Of a stretch of 6,406 nucleotides of DNA, positions 1 through 6,278 are shown in pieces (position 1 is the stretch's first letter; each line of letters opens with the position of its first letter). Origin of the DNA: Candidatus Bandiella numerosa (GTDB taxonomy: Bacteria; Pseudomonadota; Alphaproteobacteria; Rickettsiales; Midichloriaceae); the NCBI RefSeq assembly GCF_021811875.1, contig NZ_JAJBJD010000052.1:1-6406 (forward strand), written 5' to 3'. The translations under genes and the position numbers were made by a program. The notes beneath the pieces are model-generated. The model saw nothing but the letters and a program-made list of their open reading frames with translations, was not told where the DNA came from and made no database searches.

Positions 1-104
1 AGAATGCACACAATGTTTTGCAGATTAAAGCGACTATGTCCTCTAATGAGTGGAATCTTTATGAAGCAAATATTGACAATGAGTTGATTCTAAAAGTTGC
101 TTAA
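1..104 (+). CDS. 3' end of an unidentified gene (partial, runs in from the left edge)
   Basis: The frame starting at base 3 is open for 33 codons and ends with TAA at 102-104. The visible C-terminus begins NAHNVLQIKATM and ends NELILKVA. Its residue mix is that of an ordinary soluble protein, with no transmembrane stretch. I do not recognise the family from so short a piece. It is convergent with folC, with 13 nt between the two stop codons and no strong terminator between them. The last base of its stop codon is the first base of the left copy of the 24-nt inverted repeat, so its coding sequence is unaffected by anything that happens at that repeat. It is called coding because the frame is uninterrupted in A+T-rich DNA, the composition looks natural and it ends just before folC. 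Its function is unknown. Confidence 0.6.
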   Translation, partial: NAHNVLQIKATMSSNEWNLYEANIDNELILKVA

Positions 105-127
105 CGCTATCTAATATTTATGCTTCC
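104..127 (+). repeat. Left copy of a perfect 24-nt inverted repeat
   Basis: The + strand sequence starts ACGCTATC and ends ATGCTTCC. Its exact reverse complement occurs at 6281-6304. Matching stops at once on both sides (103 against 6305, and 128 against 6280), so the boundaries are sharp. This copy spans the last base of the left gene's stop codon, the whole 13-nt gap between the convergent genes, and the folC stop codon with its last codons (Glu-Ala-stop). An exact 24-mer is not expected twice by chance in 6.4 kb, even in A+T-rich DNA. It has no strong internal dyad beyond AATATT. Confidence 0.9.
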
Positions 128-1416
128 TTTATGCAACAAAGTTCTTCTAAATCACCTGCTAGATATAATGACCCACAAATCATAACTCTTATTGCTTGAC
201 CTTGGCTCATTGCAGCACATAAGTCTATTGCCTCTGCAAGAGAAGTGCATTCAACTGATTTAATTCCAAGCCTTTCTGCGGAAATTTTAATTTTATTAGG
301 GTTTTCACTTTTTGGTTCCCATTCTACTGGAACCGCAAAAACATACTCAACTATGTTCTTAAATGATAGCAAAAATCCCTCTATATCTCTGCTCCTAGTT
401 CTTCCGTTAATTAAAAAAGTAGGCATTTGAGAAAATGTTGTTAATGTTGCTGCTATCATCTCAGCACCTGCGGTATTATGCGCCCCATCTAACCATACCT
501 CACTATTCTCAGGCAATAGGGATAAAAGCGTCCCATTTTGAATTTTTTGCATTCTTGCAGGCCATAAAGCACTTGTTATTCCTTTCTTCAAGTGCTCATT
601 AGTTATATTAAAGAAATGATTTAATTTCCTTGCAGCACATATCGCAGTCGATGCATTAATAATTTGATGTATTCCTTTAAGGTTTGGCATTGGAAATTCA
701 TTCTCCTCCCTTATTAAAAAATCAATAAATTTAAATCCATTTTTTGTTTTTTTAAATCCCCAATCATTTCGACATGCAAAACTTTTTGATTTAATTTTTC
801 TACACTCATTAATTAGATAATCTAATATCTCATTCTCTTGCCAACCAATAATACAAAGTGAATCTTTTTTTATTATGCCCGCTTTTTCACTTGCAATTTT
901 TAATAGAGTTTCTCCTAGAAATTCCATGTGATCAAATGAAATAGGAGTTACGATACTCATCAATATATTTTCTATAACATTAGTTGCATCATGCCTTCCA
1001 CCTAAACCAGTTTCTAATAATACTATATCCGCAGGAAATTTTGAAAATGCTAAAAATGCAGCAACTGTGGTTGCCTCAAAAAAAGTTAAATCTAACCCAT
1101 CTGACTTTAATCTACATTCCTCAATAACCTCATATAACTGTTCATCGCTGATTTCATTATTAGAAATAACAATACGCTCATTGAATCTAATTAGATGTGG
1201 AGAGGTATATTGATGCAGAATATATCCTGCTGCATTAAATATTGCTTTAAGAAAAGCGATAGTAGAACCTTTCCCATTAGTTCCTGCAACATGAATCACG
1301 GGAGGAATAGTTTTTTCTGGATTTCCCAATTTTTTTAATAGAGTTTTTGTTCTTGTAAGCCCTAAATCAATAAAGTTAGCACCAAACTGTTTAGGCCAAT
1401 GAGGCATTCTTACCAT
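118..1416 (-). CDS. folC: Bifunctional folylpolyglutamate synthase / dihydrofolate synthase
   Basis: FolC is a cytoplasmic Mur-ligase-family enzyme that adds glutamate to dihydropteroate and to folates using ATP. Every landmark is present (numbering from the longest frame, whose ATG is at 1485): P-loop AGTNGKGS at 67-74, YTSPHL at 93-98, FNERI at 101-105, ETGLGGRHDATNV at 158-170, SFDH with His186, SEKAGIIK with the carbamylation-type Lys201, WPARMQ at 308-313, and LDGAHN at 332-337 opening the C-terminal domain. The frame could start at 1485, but the first 23 residues (MSLEFFYLYAK...) are hydrophobic, unlike FolC N-termini, and cover the kdsA promoter. FolC proteins usually begin close to the MPHWP-like motif, so I place the start at the ATG at 1416; the ATG at 1407 is equally good. 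No clear Shine-Dalgarno sequence decides it. The product is 429-432 aa, normal for the family. The 3' end lies inside the left repeat copy. Identity is very secure; the start is not. Confidence 0.95.
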   Translation of the reverse strand: MVRMPHWPKQFGANFIDLGLTRTKTLLKKLGNPEKTIPPVIHVAGTNGKGSTIAFLKAIFNAAGYILHQYTSPHLIRFNERIVISNNEISDEQLYEVIEECRLKSDGLDLTFFEATTVAAFLAFSKFPADIVLLETGLGGRHDATNVIENILMSIVTPISFDHMEFLGETLLKIASEKAGIIKKDSLCIIGWQENEILDYLINECRKIKSKSFACRNDWGFKKTKNGFKFIDFLIREENEFPMPNLKGIHQIINASTAICAARKLNHFFNITNEHLKKGITSALWPARMQKIQNGTLLSLLPENSEVWLDGAHNTAGAEMIAATLTTFSQMPTFLINGRTRSRDIEGFLLSFKNIVEYVFAVPVEWEPKSENPNKIKISAERLGIKSVECTSLAEAIDLCAAMSQGQAIRVMICGSLYLAGDLEELCCIKEA

Positions 1417-1423
1417 AAATATT

Positions 1424-1452
1424 AGTTTAAAATATATTGAGCTAACTGCTAA
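1424..1452 (-). promoter_or_regulatory. Weak candidate folC promoter
   Basis: On the - strand, TTAGCA (1447-1452; 4/6 to the -35 consensus) is followed after 17 nt by TAAACT (1424-1429; 4/6 to the -10 consensus). Transcription would start just before the ATG at 1416, leaving almost no leader, or about 10 nt before the ATG at 1407. It interleaves with the kdsA promoter on the other strand. Sequences this A+T-rich give such matches readily, so this is only a candidate. Confidence 0.2.
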
Positions 1453-1465
1453 TTTAGCATATAAA
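1437..1465 (+). promoter_or_regulatory. Probable sigma-70-type promoter of kdsA-smpB
   Basis: TTGAGC (1437-1442; first four bases match the -35 consensus) is followed by a 17-nt spacer and TATAAA (1460-1465; 5/6 to the -10 consensus). The predicted start near 1472 gives a leader of about 28 nt before the kdsA ATG at 1501. A short AGG at 1495-1497 lies only 3 nt before that ATG, too close to be a strong ribosome-binding site. Position and spacing make this the best promoter in the window. Confidence 0.55.
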
Positions 1466-1500
1466 TAGAAAAATTCTAAACTCATTAATTACATAGGCAT

Positions 1501-2337
1501 ATGCATAATTTAAAACAGATAGCCGTTGGTAACGTCAAAATTGCAAATAACCTGCCAATAGTATTGATTGCAGGACCATGTCAGATGGAATCAAAGGAAC
1601 ATGCGCTTTATATGGCTAAAGCTATTAAAAATATTGCTGATTCCCATTCAATGAGTTTAATATTCAAAACATCATTCGATAAAGCAAATAGAACATCAAT
1701 TGGTACAAAAAGAGGAATTGGAATAGAAGCATCAATACCAATATTTGCTCAAATTAAGGAAGAAATTGGTTGCCCAATTCTCACCGATATTCATTCTCCA
1801 GAACAATGCAATATAATTGCGAAAGTTGTTGATATATTACAGATACCAGCATTTTTGTGCAGACAAACCGATTTATTAATTGCAGCAGCAAATACCGGTA
1901 AAATTATCAACATAAAAAAAGGGCAATTTCTTGCTCCTTGGGATGTTAAAAACATTATTAGTAAAATTGAATCATCAGGTAATAAGCAGATATTGCTGAC
2001 AGAGCGTGGCGTTTCTTTTGGTTATAACACATTAATTAATGACATGCGTGGTTTGGAAATAATGAAGGAAACTGGTTATCCAGTGGTTTTTGATGCCACT
2101 CACTCCGTTCAGCAACCTGGTGGCTTTGGTAACCAGAGTGGGGGGCAACGTCAATTTATAAAACCCCTTGCAAGGGCAGCGACTTCAATAGGAATAGCTG
2201 CTTTATTCATCGAAACACATGATAATCCTGATATTGCTCCAAGTGATGGCTCATGTATGCTTCATATAGATGACCTAAATCAGCTACTTATGGAGATCAA
2301 AGAATTCGATAATATAGCTAAAAAATTTACTACTTAA
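1501..2337 (+). CDS. kdsA: 3-deoxy-D-manno-octulosonate-8-phosphate synthase (Kdo-8-P synthase), metal-dependent class
   Basis: KdsA condenses phosphoenolpyruvate with arabinose-5-phosphate to make Kdo-8-phosphate, the committed step to the Kdo sugars of the LPS inner core; it is cytoplasmic. The 278-aa product is full length and has the family motifs: IAGPC at 23-27, FKTSFDKANR at 55-64, LTDIHSPEQ at 94-102, CRQTDLL at 120-126, KKGQFLAPWD at 139-148, LTERGVSFGY at 166-175, FDATHSVQQPGG at 197-208, SGGQR at 213-217 and FIETH at 236-240. Cys27, His201, Glu238 and Asp249 each sit exactly 16 positions after the metal ligands of the Aquifex enzyme (Cys11, His185, Glu222, Asp233). This indicates the metal-dependent class rather than the E. 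coli type, which has Asn for the Cys. The start at 1501 matches the usual KdsA N-terminus. It is divergent from folC and abuts smpB, with which it is probably co-transcribed. Confidence 0.97.
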   Translation: MHNLKQIAVGNVKIANNLPIVLIAGPCQMESKEHALYMAKAIKNIADSHSMSLIFKTSFDKANRTSIGTKRGIGIEASIPIFAQIKEEIGCPILTDIHSPEQCNIIAKVVDILQIPAFLCRQTDLLIAAANTGKIINIKKGQFLAPWDVKNIISKIESSGNKQILLTERGVSFGYNTLINDMRGLEIMKETGYPVVFDATHSVQQPGGFGNQSGGQRQFIKPLARAATSIGIAALFIETHDNPDIAPSDGSCMLHIDDLNQLLMEIKEFDNIAKKFTT

Positions 2338-2805
2338 ATGAACAATTCTGAAGATGACATTAAAATTATTGCTCAAAATAAAAAAGCTTATCACGAGTAC
2401 GTAATTGAAGATAAAATTGAGACAGGAATTATTTTGGCTGGGTCTGAGGTTAAATCTTTGAGATTTTCAAAAGCTAGTATTAATGAGTCATACGCACATA
2501 GCATTGGCAATGAGATTTTTATATTGGGAGCCAATATTCCAGAGTATAACAAAGCAAAATCATTTAAGCACTCTCCAACAAGGCAAAGGAAGTTACTATT
2601 GCATAAAAAAGAGATTAAAAAATTAATTGGGTTGATAAAGCGTAAAGGTTATACCTTGATACCTCTGTCGCTATATTTTAATAAAAAAAATATCGCAAAA
2701 GTTTTATTAGGTATAGCAAAAGGCAAAAAAAAGCATGACAAGAGGCAAGTTATAAAAGAAAGGGACTTGGAAAGAGACAAAGCGCGAGAGCTTAAAAATT
2801 CTTGA
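2338..2805 (+). CDS. smpB: SsrA-binding protein (tmRNA partner, trans-translation)
   Basis: SmpB binds tmRNA and the ribosome and is needed to rescue ribosomes stalled on broken mRNAs. The 155-aa product has normal family length. An N-terminal IAQNKKAYHEY (residues 10-20) is followed by GIILAGSEVKSLR, then NESYA, the ANIPEYNKA segment, a basic SPTRQRKLLLHKKEI stretch, GYTLIPLSLYF, and GKKKHDKR leading into a charged C-terminal tail (ERDLERDKARELKNS). That tail is the part known to enter the mRNA channel and decoding centre. Its ATG follows the kdsA stop TAA with no gap, so the two form one transcription unit and translation is probably coupled; there is no good Shine-Dalgarno sequence of its own. 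The tmRNA gene (ssrA) is not in this window. Downstream is a convergent gene 14 nt away. Confidence 0.97.
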   Translation: MNNSEDDIKIIAQNKKAYHEYVIEDKIETGIILAGSEVKSLRFSKASINESYAHSIGNEIFILGANIPEYNKAKSFKHSPTRQRKLLLHKKEIKKLIGLIKRKGYTLIPLSLYFNKKNIAKVLLGIAKGKKKHDKRQVIKERDLERDKARELKNS

Positions 2806-2819
2806 TTGTCAATCTCAAA

Positions 2820-3803
2820 CTATTTAAAGATCAAGGATATTATTATGTAGTACATTGGTATGCCAAATATAATATTAAATGGAAATGTAATCGCTAATGA
2901 CATAGGAATATATATTCCAGCTTTAGCCTCAGGCAAAGCCAATCTCATCGCAGCTGGTACTGCTATATAGGAGGCACTAGAACATAACACCGTAAATAAT
3001 AAAGTTGTGCCCTTATCAACCCCGATGATATAACATAGCATCATTCCAATTAAAGCATTGATGATCGGCATATAAATACCAAATAAAAATAGAGAAAAAT
3101 TCAATTTTTTAAAATGATGAAATTCTTTTGCAACTATCAAACCCATGTCCAGTAAAAATAGGCATAAAATTCCATTAAATGGAGTTATTAAAAAAGCCTC
3201 CACTTTTTCATAACCAGTTTTTCCAGTGATAAAGCCAATTATGAAGGAGCCAAGCAATAACAATATAGCACCGTTTGTAAAAATTTCCCTGTAAAGTATC
3301 TTCTCTTCATTCTTATGATTTTTTGTTTTAGGATCTTTTTTATGTGCAATATATAAACCTGATAAGATAGCAGGAGCCTCCATAATAGCTAATATCGAAA
3401 TTATGTAACTCTTATGCTCTATATTATAAAATTTGATAAACGATACGGCTGTTGCAAATGTAACTATACTTACAGATCCATAATGCGCAGCAACTGCTGC
3501 CGCTGTGGGTTTATCTAATTTAGTTAATAAATTTAACAACCAAAAACTAATAAAAGGAATAGAAAAACTTAACATTATTCCAGTAACTACTAAGGATAAC
3601 ATTTGTAAGTTAATTTCGTTATCTGATAAAAGACTGTAACCACCCTTAAATCCTATAGACATCATTAAATAGATAGTTAAGTATTTACTTATACTTGTAG
3701 GCACGCTTAAGTCTGATTTAATCACACCAGCTATAATACCTAAAAGAAAAAATAAAATAGCAGGTGATAGAAGATTATTTGATATGATGTTGAGCAATTC
3801 CAT
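2820..3803 (-). CDS. SbtA-type sodium-dependent bicarbonate permease (Sbt_1/DUF897 family)
   Basis: This is a very hydrophobic 327-aa inner-membrane protein with about ten membrane segments in two halves, joined by a polar loop near 153-172 (HKKDPKTKNHKNEEK). Diagnostic segments of the SbtA family are IGFKGG at 50-55, AAHYGSVSIVTF at 105-116, MEAPAI at 141-146, and the long conserved tract SSASYIAVPAAMRLALPEA at 275-293 followed by IYIPMSLAITFPFN at 297-310. In cyanobacteria SbtA imports bicarbonate with sodium; in non-photosynthetic bacteria the substrate is usually unproven, so bicarbonate uptake here is a family-based inference. The regulatory PII-like partner SbtB often sits beside sbtA but is absent here. 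The ATG lies 30 nt after nuoG on the same strand, so read-through from nuoG is likely. No clear ribosome-binding site precedes it. Confidence 0.88.
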   Translation of the reverse strand: MELLNIISNNLLSPAILFFLLGIIAGVIKSDLSVPTSISKYLTIYLMMSIGFKGGYSLLSDNEINLQMLSLVVTGIMLSFSIPFISFWLLNLLTKLDKPTAAAVAAHYGSVSIVTFATAVSFIKFYNIEHKSYIISILAIMEAPAILSGLYIAHKKDPKTKNHKNEEKILYREIFTNGAILLLLGSFIIGFITGKTGYEKVEAFLITPFNGILCLFLLDMGLIVAKEFHHFKKLNFSLFLFGIYMPIINALIGMMLCYIIGVDKGTTLLFTVLCSSASYIAVPAAMRLALPEAKAGIYIPMSLAITFPFNIIFGIPMYYIIISLIFK

Positions 3804-3811
3804 GCGTTTTA

Positions 3812-3817
3812 ATTATA
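3812..3817 (-). promoter_or_regulatory. Isolated perfect -10 box before the permease gene
   Basis: TATAAT on the - strand lies in the 30-nt nuoG-permease gap, ending 8 nt before the permease ATG. The hexamer at 17-nt spacing (GTTATA, 3835-3840) is a poor -35. If used, it would give a nearly leaderless transcript; otherwise the permease depends on nuoG transcription. The gap is extremely A+T-rich, so the match may be accidental. Confidence 0.2.
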
Positions 3818-3833
3818 TATTTTCAATCTAATA

Positions 3834-5849
3834 CTATAACTGAGAGCATTTTCTCATGGTTATAGAATTTCTACAAATTGAATTGGTCAGGTAATAATTT
3901 GAAGGTTGATTATCAAATATATCTTTAGTGAAATTTTTTTGTTTTAGTGGATTTTTGATTAAGTCATTACGAATTAAACCATTTGAATTTCTAAAAACAG
4001 GATTAGTATTGCGCATAATACCTCTAATTTCATTAAGGTTAGAATATGGTAGCTCAATATCTGTTAACTTTGCTAATTCCAAAATAATTTCCCAATCAAT
4101 CTTTGCTTCACCAAGTGGATCAATTGTAGCGTATGTATTTTGTACTCTACCCTCTAGATTTACATAAGTAGAATTTTTTTCAGTAAATGCTGGTGCTGGA
4201 AGAATTATATCAGCAATTTCAGCTACCTTATCTCCATGATGACCAATATATACAATAAACGCTTTTGGATTAATCTTTTTTAAATCTATTTCATCAGCTC
4301 CTAGTAAAATGATTATTTCACATTTTTGTAAAATTTGTGCTGTATCCATTCCAGTACTATTTGGGATAAATCCTATGTCTAGCCCACCTACTCTGGAAGC
4401 GGCTGTATGAAGAATGTTGTACCCATTCCAATTTTTATCTAGATAATCATATTGGTTGAGTAATTTAGTAATAAAATATTCATAGGCCTCAAAATCACTT
4501 TGAGTAGTTAAGTGTTCTCCAAAAATAAGCATTGGCTTTTTGGCCCTTTTCAAATCCTCACACAATGGGTGATCACCATCAGTAATTTGCTTTAATGCCC
4601 ATGGATTATTACTAAGGAATTTATAAGGGTAAGTTAAGTCAACTTTATTGCCTATTAAAGCTACAGGAAGCTTATTATTCAAATAGGCTTTTCTGATTCT
4701 AGCATTAACCATTGTCGCTTCATGCCTTGGATTACAGCCAATTAGTAGGCAATGGTCAGCTTCCTCAATGCCACTGATTGATGTGTTAAAAACATATTTA
4801 GCCCTATTTTCGTTTGATAGCTTACTTCCATTTTGCCTACAATCGAAATTTCCGCTACCAATTGCTTCAAGATAGTTTTTGACTACCAACATTGTTTCTA
4901 TATCAGTCAAGTCACCTGCTATAGCGCCAATTTTATTTGCATTTGTAGAACTTATTTTTTGTGCAAGCGTGCTAAGTGCCACATCCCAATTGCATTCTAC
5001 CAGTCTATCTTTGCTTTTAACCATTGGTCTATCAAGTCTCTGATATTTTAAACCATCATAAAAAAACCTGGTTTTATCTGATATCCACTCTTCATTAATA
5101 TTATCATTATTAAATGGAAGTATCCTCATAACCTCATTTCCTCTGGTATTCACGATGATATTAGAACCAACTGCGTCCATAACATCGATTGAACGGGTCT
5201 TATGCAACTCCCAACTTCTTGCTTTAAATTCATATGGTTTTGAGGTTAGTGCACCAACTGGGCATAAGTCTATTATATTCCCTGATAACTCAGATTTAAC
5301 GCCACCTTCAATATAATTTGTGATTTCCATATCCTCTCCTCTTCCAATACCGCCCAACTCATATGTTCCTGCGATATCCTCAATAAACCTAACGCACCGT
5401 GTACAATGAATGCATCTTGTCATATGCGTTTGAATCAAGGGACCAAAATCCTTATCTTTAACAGCACGTTTCTCATCTTTATATCTGCTTTCAGCTCTAC
5501 CATACTTCATCGCCTGTTCTTGTAAGTCGCACTCCCCTCCTTGGTCGCATATAGGGCAATCTAGTGGATGGTTTGCAAGTAAAAATTCCATCACCCCTTC
5601 TCTAGCTTTTTTTACAAGTGGGGTATTAGTGTGAATCACCATTCCTTCCATTACCACTTGCGCACAACTTGCAATGGGTTTCGGTGCTCTTTCCATTTCA
5701 ACTAAACACATCCTACAATTTCCAGCGATTTTTAATTTGTCGTGATAGCAAAATCTGGGTATTTCAACGCCAGCTTTCTCACATGCTTGAATAACTGAAA
5801 AACCTTCAGGAACTTCAATTTCTATATTATTAATCTTTAACTTCGGCAT
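3834..5849 (-). CDS. nuoG: NADH-quinone oxidoreductase subunit G (complex I iron-sulfur subunit)
   Basis: NuoG is the large iron-sulfur protein of the peripheral arm of complex I and passes electrons from the NADH module towards the quinone. The 671-aa product starts with a 2Fe-2S ferredoxin-like domain with Cys34, Cys45, Cys48 and Cys62 (cluster N1b). Next comes the His94-Cys98-Cys101-Cys107 set (HPLDCPICDQGGEC; cluster N5). Then come Cys146, Cys149 and Cys152 (TRCIHCTRC) with Cys196 in DLCPVGAL (cluster N4). From about residue 215 the protein has the degenerate molybdopterin-oxidoreductase fold typical of NuoG (GSNIIVNTRGNEVMRILP). I see no N7-type extra cysteine motif. The C-terminus (NYYLTNSICRNSITM) resembles rickettsial and other alphaproteobacterial NuoG, and the length fits. 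The next gene downstream is a transporter and not nuoH, so the nuo cluster is broken here. The ATG at 5849 gives the expected N-terminus MPKLKIN. Confidence 0.97.
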   Translation of the reverse strand: MPKLKINNIEIEVPEGFSVIQACEKAGVEIPRFCYHDKLKIAGNCRMCLVEMERAPKPIASCAQVVMEGMVIHTNTPLVKKAREGVMEFLLANHPLDCPICDQGGECDLQEQAMKYGRAESRYKDEKRAVKDKDFGPLIQTHMTRCIHCTRCVRFIEDIAGTYELGGIGRGEDMEITNYIEGGVKSELSGNIIDLCPVGALTSKPYEFKARSWELHKTRSIDVMDAVGSNIIVNTRGNEVMRILPFNNDNINEEWISDKTRFFYDGLKYQRLDRPMVKSKDRLVECNWDVALSTLAQKISSTNANKIGAIAGDLTDIETMLVVKNYLEAIGSGNFDCRQNGSKLSNENRAKYVFNTSISGIEEADHCLLIGCNPRHEATMVNARIRKAYLNNKLPVALIGNKVDLTYPYKFLSNNPWALKQITDGDHPLCEDLKRAKKPMLIFGEHLTTQSDFEAYEYFITKLLNQYDYLDKNWNGYNILHTAASRVGGLDIGFIPNSTGMDTAQILQKCEIIILLGADEIDLKKINPKAFIVYIGHHGDKVAEIADIILPAPAFTEKNSTYVNLEGRVQNTYATIDPLGEAKIDWEIILELAKLTDIELPYSNLNEIRGIMRNTNPVFRNSNGLIRNDLIKNPLKQKNFTKDIFDNQPSNYYLTNSICRNSITMRKCSQL

Positions 5850-5888
5850 AATTCACGTAGATATGTGTTAAACTACTATTTATTGAAA

Positions 5889-5917
5889 GTTATACCATAA
5901 GAATATCGCGTCTTCTA
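5889..5917 (-). promoter_or_regulatory. Probable extended -10 promoter of nuoG
   Basis: On the - strand, TATAAC (5889-5894; 5/6 to the -10 consensus) is preceded by TGG (5895-5897), giving the extended -10 form TGnTATAAC. A weak -35, TAGAAG (5912-5917; 3/6), lies 17 nt further upstream, as is usual for extended -10 promoters. The predicted leader before the nuoG ATG is about 30-35 nt. The rest of the 105-bp gap (5850-5954) shows nothing else I can name. Confidence 0.45.
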
Positions 5918-5954
5918 TTAATAAATAACGCCCTAATGCTATTTTTGATTTCAA

Positions 5955-6227
5955 CTATTTACTACTCTCTAGAGGACTACAGTATTCTTTTTTAGCAATA
6001 TCCTCTTTACAAAGTTTATTCATCAATAAATTTAACTCTCTCAATTGCTTATCAACAAGCTTATATTTACCATCTTTAACTACCACACTACTACCAGGCG
6101 TAAAAAATTTACCACTTTTAAGCTTTGATACTAATTCCGGATATGCACTAGCTTTCAAGTCTTGCTTAATTACTTCAAAATCATCAATAAATTTATATAC
6201 TCCTCTTTCGCTATCAATACTTAACAA
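5955..6227 (-). CDS. Hypothetical protein, probably an N-terminally truncated remnant
   Basis: An open frame of 90 codons from a TTG at 6227 encodes a lysine-rich soluble-looking protein (ERGVYKFIDDFEVIKQDLK early, then SGKFFTPGSSVVVKDGKYK, ending KEYCSPLESSK). I do not recognise the family, and no signal peptide or membrane segment is visible in this part. The same frame stays open upstream to 6293 and still reads like protein (LVYGGFEVKGGEVLAIG). It contains no ATG or GTG there and closes at a TAA (6294-6296) inside the right repeat copy. The TTG start has no well-placed ribosome-binding site; a GAGGT lies about 13 nt upstream, too far. The likeliest reading is the C-terminal part of a longer gene cut at the repeat; a short real gene with a TTG start is the alternative. 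A five-G run (- strand, 6265-6269) is a possible frameshift site. It is on the same strand as nuoG, 105 nt upstream. Confidence 0.45.
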   Translation of the reverse strand: MLSIDSERGVYKFIDDFEVIKQDLKASAYPELVSKLKSGKFFTPGSSVVVKDGKYKLVDKQLRELNLLMNKLCKEDIAKKEYCSPLESSK

Positions 6228-6278
6228 GCCAATTGCTAATACCTCACCACCTTTTACCTCAAATCCCCCATATACAAG

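Noticed and set aside
63..126. Imperfect fold between GAAGCAAATATT (63-74) and the left repeat copy (113-126).
   Set aside because: It needs a 2-nt bulge and a 38-nt loop, and the upstream arm is inside coding sequence. It is likely an A+T-rich coincidence.
245..430. Open + strand frame of 61 codons opposite folC.
   Set aside because: It lies wholly antisense to a well-supported folC and resembles no protein family; a shadow frame.
2799..2837. Possible bidirectional terminator between smpB and the permease gene: TTCTTGAT pairs with ATCAAGGA.
   Set aside because: The loop is 23 nt, one pair is G-T, and neither arm is followed by a proper T tract. It also lies partly in both coding ends, so it is too weak to annotate.
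3841..3856. Short hairpin TGAGA-6 nt-TCTCA at the nuoG 3' end.
   Set aside because: It is only a 5-bp stem, lies inside the nuoG coding sequence and has no T run after it; not a convincing terminator.
3928..4167. Open + strand frame of 79 codons opposite nuoG.
   Set aside because: It is antisense to conserved nuoG coding sequence, with no start signal or family resemblance.
4833..5051. Open + strand frame of 72 codons opposite nuoG.
   Set aside because: It is antisense to nuoG; its cysteine- and phenylalanine-rich composition is typical of a shadow frame.
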